64,000 nucleotides of DNA. Source: JAFMDF01 sp965222705 (GTDB taxonomy: Bacteria; Bacteroidota; Bacteroidia; Chitinophagales; Saprospiraceae). A model generated the notes under the pieces. That model worked only from the letters and a program-made list of their open reading frames with translations. It did not search any database and was not told the origin of the DNA. The stretch is from NCBI GenBank assembly GCA_965222705.1, contig CBDCUO010000049.1, positions 164,579 to 228,578 of the forward strand. The letters run 5' to 3'. Positions 16,856 to 26,237 of this stretch are shown here, piece after piece. Position numbers and translations under genes: made by a program. Position 1 is the first letter of the stretch. Every line of letters begins with the position of its first letter.

Positions 16856-18121
16856 ATGCTTTACCATTTTTTTGAATGGCTGCAGGAAAACTTTGAGTGG
16901 GCTGGATGGGCAAGACTATTTCAGTATATTACTTTTAGAGCCGGCTTGGCCATACTGATTTCATTGACAATTTCAATGATTTTTGGCGATAAAATCATTC
17001 ATTTTTTAAAAAAACAACAGGTCGGCGAAACCGTTCGAGACCTTGGATTGACAGGACAAAAAGAAAAAGAGGGCACCCCAACCATGGGTGGAATAATAAT
17101 TGTATTAGCTATAATACTCCCTTCTCTCCTGTTAAACGACTTAACGAACATTTACATCATTTTAATGCTTTTCGCCACTTTGTGGATGTCCGGTATTGGG
17201 TTTTTGGATGACTATATAAAGGTTTTCAAGAAAGACAAAAAAGGACTCCAGGGAAAGTTTAAAATACTAGGACAAATCGTATTGGGTATCATTGTCGGGG
17301 CAGTTATGCTTTTTAGCAAGGACATATTCTTGAGGATGGACGAAGAGTATGCATTGGATAAGGGACTAAAGCCCTTGAAGACTTTTGAAGTGCCAATTGA
17401 TGCTAATGACCCCTCGAGGGTTCGAGATGTTGCTTATGTGAAAGCTCCGTTGACTAATGTGCCTTTTTTGAAAAATAACGAGCTAAATTATCACAACTTC
17501 TTGTGGTTTTTGGGCGAAAGTGCCCCAAAGTATATTTGGCTGCTCTTTATACCCTTGGCGATTATTATTATATCGGCGGTATCGAATGGAGCCAATTTAA
17601 CAGATGGATTGGATGGATTAGCAACGGGCGTCTCGGCAATTATTGGTGGCACTTTAGGTATATTGGCTTATGTGTCGAGTAATACGATCATAGCGGATTA
17701 TTTGAATATTCTGTATATCCCCCATAGCGAAGAGCTAGTGATTTATTGCGCTTGTTTTTTGGGAGGCTGTATCGGTTTTTTATGGCATAATGCCTACCCC
17801 GCAAAAGTGTTTATGGGCGATACGGGCAGTTTAATGCTGGGGGGCGTGATTGCTACGCTGGCAATTTTGATAAGAAAGGAATTATTGATCCCTGTTTTAT
17901 GCGGTATATTTTTGGCAGAAAATTTATCTGTAATGCTTCAGGTGTCTTATTTTAAATATACGAGGAAAAAGGATGGAGTCGGCAGGCGAATTTTTCGGAT
18001 GGCACCTTTGCACCATCATTATCAAAAACTGGGAATGCATGAATCAAAGATCGTCGCTCGTTTTTGGATTGTTGCTATGTTATTAGCCGTATTGACAATT
18101 ATTACTTTAAAATTGCGATGA
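16856..18121 (+). CDS. mraY: Phospho-MurNAc-pentapeptide translocase MraY
   Basis: This is a 421-residue polytopic membrane enzyme that transfers phospho-MurNAc-pentapeptide to undecaprenyl phosphate to make lipid I. Family motifs are visible: TPTMGG, the magnesium-binding FLDDYIKV, NGANLTDGLDGLA, and the C-terminal HHHYQKLGMHE region. A loop insert of about 60 residues after the fourth membrane segment (around 160-215) is longer than in E. coli and is seen in other Bacteroidota. The gene is isolated by long gaps on both sides. Confidence 0.95.
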   Translation: MLYHFFEWLQENFEWAGWARLFQYITFRAGLAILISLTISMIFGDKIIHFLKKQQVGETVRDLGLTGQKEKEGTPTMGGIIIVLAIILPSLLLNDLTNIYIILMLFATLWMSGIGFLDDYIKVFKKDKKGLQGKFKILGQIVLGIIVGAVMLFSKDIFLRMDEEYALDKGLKPLKTFEVPIDANDPSRVRDVAYVKAPLTNVPFLKNNELNYHNFLWFLGESAPKYIWLLFIPLAIIIISAVSNGANLTDGLDGLATGVSAIIGGTLGILAYVSSNTIIADYLNILYIPHSEELVIYCACFLGGCIGFLWHNAYPAKVFMGDTGSLMLGGVIATLAILIRKELLIPVLCGIFLAENLSVMLQVSYFKYTRKKDGVGRRIFRMAPLHHHYQKLGMHESKIVARFWIVAMLLAVLTIITLKLR

Positions 18122-18614
18122 GAGCAGGCAGTGGGTGATAAGAATGCTGCTGACTTCTTCAAAAGATAAACATACATTTATGAGGAAACTACATTAAGCT
18201 ACTCTTTTAACTTACCGGACTAATTAGAAAACCTCCGAGAAAAGAAATTGCTCTTGTAGTGGACTCTTTGACGAATTGGTGACCAGTGATTTAGGGACTA
18301 AGCGATTAATCGTTTAGTCGCAATTGCTAAATTGCCAATTACTCAACTACGGGCTGAAAGTATTTTAGGAAGGTTTCGAAAATTGTACTGGAAGGGAGAT
18401 TTCCCACTTCTATTGCGATTTATTCCCCCATTTGATTAATTGAACTTCAATTAATCCCCCTTTCTTTGATACCTACCCCCCATAGGAAGAAAGTCAAAGA
18501 TACAGTTCCGATTTAATAAAAAATTTACTTGCTTGTATAGAAAGTTAGCAGCTTGTCTATTACTTTGAAAAATCTGTGACGATAATACAAAAAGGCTAAA
18601 TATCAATTGTTTGA
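18122..18614. other. Non-coding gap where murD is usually found
   Basis: This 493-bp gap lies between mraY and ftsW. No open frame or ligase motif of a decayed murD is recognisable. It holds a 24-bp near-perfect palindrome at 18296-18319 (GACTAAGCGA / TCGTTTAGTC around TTAA) and a perfect one at 18435-18455 (ATTAATTGAA C TTCAATTAAT) between C-rich tracts. Confidence 0.6.
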
Positions 18615-19775
18615 ATGTCCATTAATAGTAGAATATACGCTGAACTAAGAGGTGATCGAGTCATCTGGATGATCGTGGCTTTATTAGCCTTGTTTTCCAT
18701 TGTCATTGTGTATTCTGCTACGGGAACACTGGCATTTCGGTATTACAAAGGTGATACTGGTAGCTTTTTGATTAAACAAATTTTGATATTGGGTTTAGGT
18801 TTATTTATGACCTATATCTGCTACTTATTGCACCCAAAGCGCTATGCTAAAATGGCGGCATCGCTCTTTTTGCTCGCGATTCCTCTATTAGTTTACACCT
18901 TGGCCGTAGAGGACGGAAGTGTCAATAGCGCAAGACGGTGGATAGAAGTGCCTTATATGGGATTTACTATCCAAACTTCTGAATTTGCAAAAATTGCCTT
19001 GCTTATTTACTTGGCAAAAGCACTTTCAATCAGCGAATATATTCAGGACTTTAATAGTGCTTTTATGCCGATTATTGTTCCGGTTATTATCATTTGTGGA
19101 TTGATTGCTCCGGCGGATGGTTCGACTGCCTTACTATTATTTGCTACTTGTACTTTGTTGATGTTTATTGGTCGAGTGGAGTTAAAATATATTTTGCTGC
19201 TGTTGATGTGTGGGATTGTGGTATTTGCAACGCTTTATTTAATTGGTGAATTTTTTCCTGACAATGGGATTATTCGTTCTAAGACTTGGGTGTCCCGCGT
19301 GTCTGAATTTATGCTCAATGAGGACGGCGGCTGGCAGGTGCAGCAGTCTAAAATGGCGATTGCCAGTGGCGGCTTTTTTGGAGTAGGGCCTGGAAATAGC
19401 ATGGTGAGGAATTATTTGCCGTCTCCCTATTCTGACTTCATTTTTGCCATTGTATGTGAAGAATATGGTCTATTAGGCGGTTTGATTGTGATTGGTTTGT
19501 TTTTGTTGTTGTTGTTTAGGGTTGCCAGATTAGTAACCAATAGTAGTAAGGGATTTGGAGCAATGCTGGCACTCGGACTCGCTTTATTGCTTGTGTTGCA
19601 GGCGTTATATAATATTGCTGTGGCCGTACATTTGGTGCCTGTAACGGGTTTGAATTTGCCGATGGTTAGTTATGGAGGAACCTCTTTGATTTTTACCTGT
19701 ATTTCCTTTGGGATTATTTTGAGCGTAAGCAAAAATATCCAAAAGATTTCAGAAACGGAACCTGACAAGAATTAA
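18615..19775 (+). CDS. ftsW: Septal peptidoglycan polymerase FtsW
   Basis: This is a 386-residue SEDS-family membrane glycosyltransferase with about ten membrane segments. It polymerises lipid II at the septum in complex with FtsI. The family blocks RRWIEVP (after the first third), FGVGPGNS and the C-terminal PVTGLNLPMVSYGG are present. murG follows two bases after its stop, showing tight coupling. Confidence 0.94.
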   Translation: MSINSRIYAELRGDRVIWMIVALLALFSIVIVYSATGTLAFRYYKGDTGSFLIKQILILGLGLFMTYICYLLHPKRYAKMAASLFLLAIPLLVYTLAVEDGSVNSARRWIEVPYMGFTIQTSEFAKIALLIYLAKALSISEYIQDFNSAFMPIIVPVIIICGLIAPADGSTALLLFATCTLLMFIGRVELKYILLLLMCGIVVFATLYLIGEFFPDNGIIRSKTWVSRVSEFMLNEDGGWQVQQSKMAIASGGFFGVGPGNSMVRNYLPSPYSDFIFAIVCEEYGLLGGLIVIGLFLLLLFRVARLVTNSSKGFGAMLALGLALLLVLQALYNIAVAVHLVPVTGLNLPMVSYGGTSLIFTCISFGIILSVSKNIQKISETEPDKN

Positions 19776-19777
19776 AA

Positions 19778-20872
19778 ATGAAAGTAATCATTAGCGGAGG
19801 TGGAACTGGAGGGCATGTGTTTCCAGCAATCGCAATTGCTGACGCATTGAAAAAAATAGATTCTAAAATTGATCTGCTATTTGTCGGCGCTAAAGGGAAA
19901 CTGGAAATGGAAAAAGTTCCAAAAGCCGGTTATCCTATTGAAGGACTCAATCTGACGGGTTTTCAGCGAAAGCTAACAATTAGCAATTTCCTAAATGTGT
20001 TCAGGCTGCTTGGGAGCCTTTGGAAAGCTTTTTGGATTTTACGCAGATACCAGCCGGATGTAGTCGTTGGAGTAGGTGGTTTTGCAAGTGGACCCACTTT
20101 GGAAATGGCTTATAGGCTAGGAATTCCAACATTGCTCCAGGAGCAAAATTCCTATGCGGGCCTGACCAATAGATTATTGGCAAAAAAAGCTAAAAAAGTC
20201 TGCGTAGCCTATCCGAATATGGATCGCTTTTTCCCGAAGGAAAATGTCCGGTTGACGGGCAATCCGGTACGGCAAGATATTGACAAGTTGGTTCACTTAA
20301 AGGAGGCGGGGATCAAGCACTTTGGACTGGAAAAAGCCAAAAAGACGATTTTGCTTTTTGGCGGTAGTTTGGGGGCAAAATCCTTGAATATCGCTATGCG
20401 TTTTAATGCAAAAGAAATTTCGCAGTTAACTGATATTCAGATACTTTGGCAAGCAGGAAAACTATATTTTGAAAAATATAAAAGCTGCGATACTGCACTG
20501 TTACCCCATGTGCAAATACGCCCTTTTTTAAATCGGATGGATTTGGCTTATGCGGCGGCGGATGTGATAATTTGCAGAGCAGGTGCAGGGACGATTTCAG
20601 AGCTGTGCTTGGTGGGAAAACCAGCCATTTTAATTCCTTCTCCTAACGTGGCGGAGGACCATCAAACCCAAAATGCACAAGCACTTGTAAACGAACAAGC
20701 GGCGGTATTGATATCAGATTCGGATGCAACTTTAGAGATGATTCCAATGGCTATTCATATTTTGAGAAACGACCCCAAAGCGCGCCAATTAGGCCGGCAG
20801 ATTCGAAAATTGGCGAAACCCAACGCTGCAATGGAAATTGCGCAAGCGGTCATTGAGCTGGCAAAAAATTGA
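19778..20872 (+). CDS. murG: Lipid II synthase MurG
   Basis: This is a 364-residue GT28 glycosyltransferase that adds GlcNAc to lipid I on the inner face of the membrane. The N-terminal GGGTGGHVFPA motif (7-17) and the UDP-GlcNAc site around ICRAGAGTISEL are clear. In most Bacteroidota murC follows, but here ftsQ comes next after only 80 bp. Confidence 0.95.
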   Translation: MKVIISGGGTGGHVFPAIAIADALKKIDSKIDLLFVGAKGKLEMEKVPKAGYPIEGLNLTGFQRKLTISNFLNVFRLLGSLWKAFWILRRYQPDVVVGVGGFASGPTLEMAYRLGIPTLLQEQNSYAGLTNRLLAKKAKKVCVAYPNMDRFFPKENVRLTGNPVRQDIDKLVHLKEAGIKHFGLEKAKKTILLFGGSLGAKSLNIAMRFNAKEISQLTDIQILWQAGKLYFEKYKSCDTALLPHVQIRPFLNRMDLAYAAADVIICRAGAGTISELCLVGKPAILIPSPNVAEDHQTQNAQALVNEQAAVLISDSDATLEMIPMAIHILRNDPKARQLGRQIRKLAKPNAAMEIAQAVIELAKN

Positions 20873-20952
20873 TTACTAAATTGTCGAATTGTTTGATTGC
20901 TAAGTACCCATGAAAACAATTCGATAAGCTGGCAATCGAGCAATTTTTTAAA

Positions 20953-21732
20953 ATGGATCAACAAGAAGTCACGAAAACCCTTAAACGGCTTGGATGGATT
21001 GCTTTGGTTTTTTTAGTAATCGGGATTGTGGTTTCGGCAATTGAGAAAAAGCAAGCCACCAAAACCGTAGCTGTAGAGGTAAATATCCAGCATTTGCCGG
21101 ATGGAAATGACTTGATTACTAAAGGGGATGTGCTTACCCTGCTCGATAGGAGTTTTGGCTTTTCTATGGAAGGCATCCCGCAGGATATTGTAAATGTAGA
21201 GCGCATCGAGCGGGTACTGGAAGAAGACCCGTTTGTACTGAATGCGGACGCTTTTATAGATGCGAGAAATGTAGTACAAATAGAAATAACGCAACGGATA
21301 CCAGTTATCCGAATTATTGATAAGATGGAACTGAGTTATTACCTAGATAAAGACGGCAATCGTTTGCCTTTATCCAAGCATTTTACGGCGAGAGTATTGA
21401 TTGCAACGGGTAATATTCCTCCTCATATTCCTGATTTTCTGGAACGGGAGCAACACTTACTCTATCAAATTTTTGAATTAAGTAAAAAGATTTTGAATGA
21501 TGCATTTTTTTATCCAATGATCGAACAGATATACGTCAATAATAATAAAGAGTTCATTTTAATTCCCAAGTTGGGTAATCAAACAATTCTGTTCGGGAGG
21601 TATGAAAATGTAGCCATTAAACTGGAAAACTTAAAAATTTTTTATCAAAAAGCAATCGCAGAAGAAGGATGGCGAAAATATAAAACAATCAACCTGAAAT
21701 TTAAAGGGCAAGTGGTGGCGGAGAAGCGTTGA
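20953..21732 (+). CDS. ftsQ: Cell division protein FtsQ/DivIB
   Basis: This is a 259-residue bitopic protein with an N-terminal membrane segment (about 14-32) and a periplasmic region with the POTRA/FtsQ layout (VLTLLDRSFG ... VERIERVLEEDPFVLNADAF ... VQIEITQRIPVIRI). It anchors FtsL/FtsB at the septum. Identification rests on this pattern and on its position before ftsA. Confidence 0.88.
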   Translation: MDQQEVTKTLKRLGWIALVFLVIGIVVSAIEKKQATKTVAVEVNIQHLPDGNDLITKGDVLTLLDRSFGFSMEGIPQDIVNVERIERVLEEDPFVLNADAFIDARNVVQIEITQRIPVIRIIDKMELSYYLDKDGNRLPLSKHFTARVLIATGNIPPHIPDFLEREQHLLYQIFELSKKILNDAFFYPMIEQIYVNNNKEFILIPKLGNQTILFGRYENVAIKLENLKIFYQKAIAEEGWRKYKTINLKFKGQVVAEKR

Positions 21733-21807
21733 TTAGTGATTAAGAAATAACCTAAACATCGAGTCAATTAACAAGCTTTATAACTCTAATATTAAAATGC
21801 AAGGGGC

Positions 21808-23130
21808 ATGGAAATAAAAACGAACCATCAAAAGGAATTAGTTGTAGCACTAGACATTGGAACGTCTAAGGTATGTGCCGTAGCAGGTCGAAAAAACGAG
21901 CATGGAAAACTAGAAATATTGGGCGTTGGCAAAGTGAACTCTACAGGAGTGATGAGGGGAGTGGTGACCAATATTGAAAAAACAGTAAAAGCGATTAAGG
22001 ATGCGATTTCAGCAGCAGAACGACAAGCAAAACAAACCTTTAAAGTCGTGCACGTGGGCATTGCTGGTCAGCATATTAAGAGTTTACACCATCGAGGGAT
22101 GTTGACTCGAGAAAATATGCACTCCGAAATTAACAAAAAGGATATTGATAAGTTAGTAGGAGATATGCACCGCCTGGTATTGCCGCCGGGAGATAAGATT
22201 TTGCACGTTATCCCACAAGAATTTACAGTGGATAATGAACAAGGAATCATAGACCCAATCGGGATGTCGGGTGTCCGTTTGGAAGGCAATTTTCATATCA
22301 TTACTGGGCAGATTACGGCTTCTAATAATATTAATAAATGTGCAGAAAAAGCAGGCTATAAAATAGCGGATATTACATTGGAACCAATTGCTTCTGCGGC
22401 TTCGGTTTTGAGCGACGAAGAAAAAGAGGCGGGTGTGGCATTAGTGGATATTGGAGGAGGGACCACCGATATTTCCGTCTTTTACGAAGGCATTTTGCGG
22501 CATACGGCAGTCATTCCTTTTGGTGGAGAAGTGATTACTAAAGATATTAAAGAAGGCTGTACAGTGATGAAAAACCAGGCAGAAAAGCTAAAAATCAAAT
22601 TTGGATCCGCTATGTCAGACGAAGTTTTTGACAATCGAGTAATCGCTATTCCAGGTTTGAAAGGAAGAGATCCAAAAGAAATTTCTGAAAAAAACCTGGC
22701 CCTAATTATACAAGCCAGAGTAGAAGAAATTCTGGATTATGTAGTTTGGCAGATTCGCCGCTCCGGTTATGAGAGAAAGTTAATTGGGGGTATTGTTTTG
22801 ACGGGTGGCGGTGCTTTATTGAAGGATATTCACAAGTTGGCCGAATACCATACAGGACTGAATGCCCGAATTGGGATTCCTGCGGAACAATTGGCACATG
22901 GAAATATAGAAAAAGTATATAGCCCGATTTATGCCACAGTCATTGGCTTATTACTAAAGGGGATTGAGGCCGTTGAACAAGGTAAGGTAATGTACACGCA
23001 TAAAGAGTCAAGCATTCCCGAAGTACCCGAAGAAGCGTTGGAGGCTGTGGGAGAAGACGAGAAGTGGTATGCCAATTTGTTTAGAAAAACCAAAGAATGG
23101 TTCGAAGCAGAGCCAGATGCCGAGTATTGA
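21808..23130 (+). CDS. ftsA: Cell division protein FtsA
   Basis: This is a 440-residue actin-like ATPase that tethers FtsZ to the membrane. The phosphate-1 motif VALDIGTSKVCA, the phosphate-2 motif VDIGGGTTDISVF and the late adenosine motif LTGGGALLKDI are visible. The C-terminus continues past the ATPase core into an acidic linker that ends with KTEWF-like residues (FRKTKEWFEA), which could form the membrane-targeting helix. Confidence 0.95.
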   Translation: MEIKTNHQKELVVALDIGTSKVCAVAGRKNEHGKLEILGVGKVNSTGVMRGVVTNIEKTVKAIKDAISAAERQAKQTFKVVHVGIAGQHIKSLHHRGMLTRENMHSEINKKDIDKLVGDMHRLVLPPGDKILHVIPQEFTVDNEQGIIDPIGMSGVRLEGNFHIITGQITASNNINKCAEKAGYKIADITLEPIASAASVLSDEEKEAGVALVDIGGGTTDISVFYEGILRHTAVIPFGGEVITKDIKEGCTVMKNQAEKLKIKFGSAMSDEVFDNRVIAIPGLKGRDPKEISEKNLALIIQARVEEILDYVVWQIRRSGYERKLIGGIVLTGGGALLKDIHKLAEYHTGLNARIGIPAEQLAHGNIEKVYSPIYATVIGLLLKGIEAVEQGKVMYTHKESSIPEVPEEALEAVGEDEKWYANLFRKTKEWFEAEPDAEY

Positions 23131-23177
23131 TAAAAACGATTTGAAAAAATTCTTTAACCTGAGAAAACTTATATATC

Positions 23178-24614
23178 ATGATGTTCGATTTGCCAAAAGG
23201 AGAAGGATCAATTATTAAAGTAATAGGTGTCGGCGGTGGTGGAAGCAATGCGGTTACGCACATGTTTAAACAAGGCATTGTAGGCGTTGATTTTGCTATT
23301 TGTAACACAGATATTCAGGCCATGGCAATTAGTCCGGTACCAGTCAAAATGCAACTTGGACCTACTTTAACTGAGGGTATGGGAGCAGGCTCCAAGCCAC
23401 AGGTTGGTCGTCAAGCTTGTATAGAATCCATTGATGATATCAAGAAATTTTTGGAAAATGGTACCAAAATGCTTTTCGTTACGGCTGGAATGGGTGGCGG
23501 AACGGGTACGGGCGCAGCTCCTATTATTGCCAAAACGGCCAGAGAAATGGACATTTTAACGGTTGGTATCGTTACTTTGCCTTTTACTTTTGAAGGTAGA
23601 AAAAGAACGACTCAAGGGGGCGAAGGTCTCGAAGAACTAAAGAAAAATGTGGATACTTTGATCGTTATTTCCAATGATAAATTGCGTCAGATCCACGGCA
23701 ACCTTTCTCTTTCCGAAGCCTTTGGAGAGGCAGATAATATTTTGGCGACTGCGGCTAGAGGTATCGCCGAAATTATCACCGTTCCTGGTTACGTTAATGT
23801 TGATTTTGAAGATGTAAATACCGTCATGCGAGAAAGTGGTATTGCCATAATGGGGACCGCTTCCGCAGAAGGAGAAGATCGAGCAAAACGAGCCGTAGAT
23901 GATGCCTTGAATTCTCCCTTGCTGGAAGACAGTAATATAAGAGGAGCTCAGCACATTTTATTAAATATTACTTCTGGTACAAAAGAGGTGACCATGGATG
24001 AGATTTTTGAAATTACCGAGTTTGTCCAGGAGGAAGCAGGTTTTGGCACTAACCTCATTTGGGGTAATTGTTACGACGAAAACCTAGGGGATAAATTGAG
24101 CGTAACGATCATTGCCACAGGGTTCGAAAGCACAAAACCTAAAAAAGAACGTCGAGAAGACAACCGCATTGTCGTTTCGTTAGATGAAGAAGAATCGACA
24201 GGGGAAAGCGAAAATAAAGAGGGATATGGCTTGGCCTCCATTACTGGAGAGAATGCTACTACTTTTGAATTTGAGGATATTCAGTCCAGTATAGATCGTT
24301 ATCGAAAAGATCGGTATTCTTACGACGAACCTTATGTGAAAGATGAGGATAGAGAACAGGTAGAAGAAGAATTGCAAAAACGACAGAAACGGGAAGAAAA
24401 ACGTCGGCAAAAACTGCGCACCAATATCACTAAATTGAATAACCCACAGGTTATCAATGACTTAGAAAACGAACCGGCCTATTTGCGCCGAAATGTTCGC
24501 CTGAATAACGTCCCTCATTCTTCGGAAGAAACAATGTCTAATTGGTCCGTTTCTGAAGAGGAAGAACCAGAAATCAATAAAAATAATTCTTATCTGCATG
24601 ATAATGTGGACTAA
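23178..24614 (+). CDS. ftsZ: Cell division GTPase FtsZ
   Basis: This is a 478-residue tubulin-like GTPase that forms the division ring. The tubulin signature GGGTGTGAA is at 106-114, with the N-terminal VIGVGGGGSNAV nucleotide-binding loop at 15-26. After the GTPase core comes a long charged linker and the conserved Bacteroidota tail PAYLRRNVRL. Ends the dcw operon; a strong terminator lies 139 bp downstream. Confidence 0.96.
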   Translation: MMFDLPKGEGSIIKVIGVGGGGSNAVTHMFKQGIVGVDFAICNTDIQAMAISPVPVKMQLGPTLTEGMGAGSKPQVGRQACIESIDDIKKFLENGTKMLFVTAGMGGGTGTGAAPIIAKTAREMDILTVGIVTLPFTFEGRKRTTQGGEGLEELKKNVDTLIVISNDKLRQIHGNLSLSEAFGEADNILATAARGIAEIITVPGYVNVDFEDVNTVMRESGIAIMGTASAEGEDRAKRAVDDALNSPLLEDSNIRGAQHILLNITSGTKEVTMDEIFEITEFVQEEAGFGTNLIWGNCYDENLGDKLSVTIIATGFESTKPKKERREDNRIVVSLDEEESTGESENKEGYGLASITGENATTFEFEDIQSSIDRYRKDRYSYDEPYVKDEDREQVEEELQKRQKREEKRRQKLRTNITKLNNPQVINDLENEPAYLRRNVRLNNVPHSSEETMSNWSVSEEEEPEINKNNSYLHDNVD

Positions 24615-24615
24615 T

Positions 24616-24680
24616 TAGACCTTATTCGGATTTGTGTGCCTCAGCATACAAACCGCCTCCAATCAGTAGTTTGGAATACA
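24616..24680 (+). repeat. Dispersed repeat, copy A
   Basis: TAGACCTTATTC, GATTTGT, CCGCC and ATCAGTAGTTTG occur in the same order as in 36549-36600, with an 11-base insertion in the middle here. It lies directly after the ftsZ stop. Confidence 0.55.
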
Positions 24681-24752
24681 ACAGGCTTTTGTCTACTTGT
24701 TAAAGTTTATCATGCAAAAAATATAAAAGCAAATCGAATCTTTCCTTCTTGA

Positions 24753-24789
24753 GAGGTAGTTTGGTGCAAACCAGACTGCCTCTTTTTTA
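24753..24789 (+). terminator. Rho-independent terminator after ftsZ
   Basis: A 12-bp stem (GAGGTAGTTTGG with CCAGACTGCCTC, two G-U pairs) closes a short loop and is followed by TTTTTT. It is well placed to end the dcw transcript. Confidence 0.88.
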
Positions 24790-24954
24790 TGCGGCTGGGT
24801 AAATAGCACCCTAGTACTAATACAATTTTTTAGTAAAAAAGTAGGACAAGACTAAGTTTTTTTTAAAAAACCGAATAGTTGTGGTCACATTTCTTTCTGA
24901 AAGGACACACTATTATAAAATGACCTATTTCTCTACTAAAAAAACTAAATTACT

Positions 24955-25059
24955 ATGAAAAAGCTGGATCAATCAAAATACCTTTTTTCCCGACTCAGTG
25001 CCAAGTCAATAAGGACCTATGAATGGAGTGATTTGGTGTTTGATTTAATCAATCGTTAG
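24955..25059 (+). CDS. Possible small protein, 34 residues
   Basis: The frame starts ATGAAAAAGCTGG and encodes a basic, soluble peptide ending LVFDLINR. No recognisable motif is present. An ATG with a purine-poor leader is the only support, so it may be chance. Confidence 0.2.
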   Translation: MKKLDQSKYLFSRLSAKSIRTYEWSDLVFDLINR

Positions 25060-25086
25060 GCTCGTCCTTTAAAGATGCCTTTTCGA

Positions 25087-25401
25087 TTAACCAGATAGAT
25101 GGGGTAGGTCAACCTTCAAAAATGGAACACAATAAGTTCCAATAACAGCAATGAAATGGCTATCAAAATTTGAATTTGAATAAACCGGGAAACTTTCATA
25201 ATTTTCAATTTTCGCCAAAGAAAGCAGTTTTTTAAATTTAGCAATATTAGGTTCAATGCGTGTGCCAATTATATAATAATCTAACAAACAGCCATTTGCA
25301 AATATAAAAATAAATAATTTATAAAATAAATGCCCGAATTCGGACAGTAGGTGTTCGATGCTGGCCATATATTTAGCCAGGACGGCTGTGCTTTTTTGCA
25401 T
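25087..25401 (-). CDS. Hypothetical protein, 104 residues
   Basis: This is an open frame of 104 codons with a hydrophobic stretch around residues 27-42 (YKLFIFIFANGCLL) and a C-terminal part ending VPFLKVDLPHLSG. I do not recognise it. It lies alone in a gene-poor stretch between ftsZ and the DUF4097 genes and could be a remnant or chance. Confidence 0.3.
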   Translation of the reverse strand: MQKSTAVLAKYMASIEHLLSEFGHLFYKLFIFIFANGCLLDYYIIGTRIEPNIAKFKKLLSLAKIENYESFPVYSNSNFDSHFIAVIGTYCVPFLKVDLPHLSG

Positions 25402-25514
25402 AGGAATTTACGCCGATCCTTACTTTAAATTGTGAATCGGCGTACTGAAGTGTATTATTGAGCCAGGTAAGGGAGAGTCCGTTGATTTTTTACAATAACT
25501 TTGAATTTGCCTGC

Positions 25515-26189
25515 TTATAACTTCCTGAAAAAAATATCTCCACTCACTGTTTCTAAAGCCAGTAAATTAGAGCCTCCTCCATTTAATGAAGTAGCCACTT
25601 TTTTAGAATAAGCAGTACTTCTTTTATCTAGTTCTATATCAAAATCCGTATAAATTTCCCCTGTAACAGATTTAAACTTTAGCTCTGTTGAATGATTGGC
25701 AGGCAAAGCGAGATCAACAAAGCCGCTAATGGATTTTGCTCTTAAGTCCCCTTTAAAGTCCTTGATTTCGATATTGCCAGAGATGGTTTCTAGGCGAGCT
25801 ATAGCGGCTTTTGGTAAAATGATTTCGTAATTGACTCGGAGGCAATAACTGCCTGGGCCGAAATATTGTTGTTGCTGATTACAGTCTCTCCAGATGTCTT
25901 TTTTACCTTTAAGATCATAATCCGTAGCAATCCGTAGCTCATTAGAATTGTCATCTATGTCAATAGTATGGGCTTCCTTTAATCCTTCCAACTGGTAGTC
26001 AATGACCGCCTTAAAAGCCACTTCTGATTTGTCCCAAGTTTGGACGGTTATATGCTGTCCAAACTTTAGATTCAGATTAACTTTCTTCCCTCTTGGAAGG
26101 GGAAAGTTTTTTTCGATAATTTTTTGTTGGGCGGACAATTGGAAAGTTAGCACAAACCCCAATAGGGTAATATATATTGCTCTTTTCAT
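25515..26189 (-). CDS. Secreted DUF4097-type beta-strand protein (paralogue 1)
   Basis: This is a 224-residue protein with a signal peptide ending around LSAQQ, followed by a repetitive beta pattern in which short strands alternate with SG/TG turns (ISGNIEIKDFKGDLRAKSISG, then VTGEIYTDFDIEL). This is typical of the DUF4097/'toast-rack' putative adhesin family found with envelope-stress regulators. The neighbour upstream (26238-27011) is a diverged paralogue with the same GEIYTDLELE motif. Both lie downstream of an ECF sigma/anti-sigma pair, so they are probably its envelope-side targets or sensors. Confidence 0.75.
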   Translation of the reverse strand: MKRAIYITLLGFVLTFQLSAQQKIIEKNFPLPRGKKVNLNLKFGQHITVQTWDKSEVAFKAVIDYQLEGLKEAHTIDIDDNSNELRIATDYDLKGKKDIWRDCNQQQQYFGPGSYCLRVNYEIILPKAAIARLETISGNIEIKDFKGDLRAKSISGFVDLALPANHSTELKFKSVTGEIYTDFDIELDKRSTAYSKKVATSLNGGGSNLLALETVSGDIFFRKL

Positions 26190-26237
26190 TTTTATTGTTT
26201 TTTATATTAGGAGAGAAATGCTTACAGAATATCCAGT

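Larger units (their letters stand above)
24790..25514. other. Sparse region between the dcw cluster and the DUF4097 genes
   Basis: This region holds little that can be supported. A 34-codon open frame (24955-25059, + strand, MKKLDQSKYLFSRL...) and a 104-codon frame on the minus strand are noted separately or are doubtful. GCCGAT/ATCGGC arms flank 25411-25440. I recognise no family. Confidence 0.45.

Noticed and set aside
18122..18614. Decayed murD remnant
   Set aside because: No GTNGK-type or other Mur ligase motif in any frame, so only a non-coding gap is reported.
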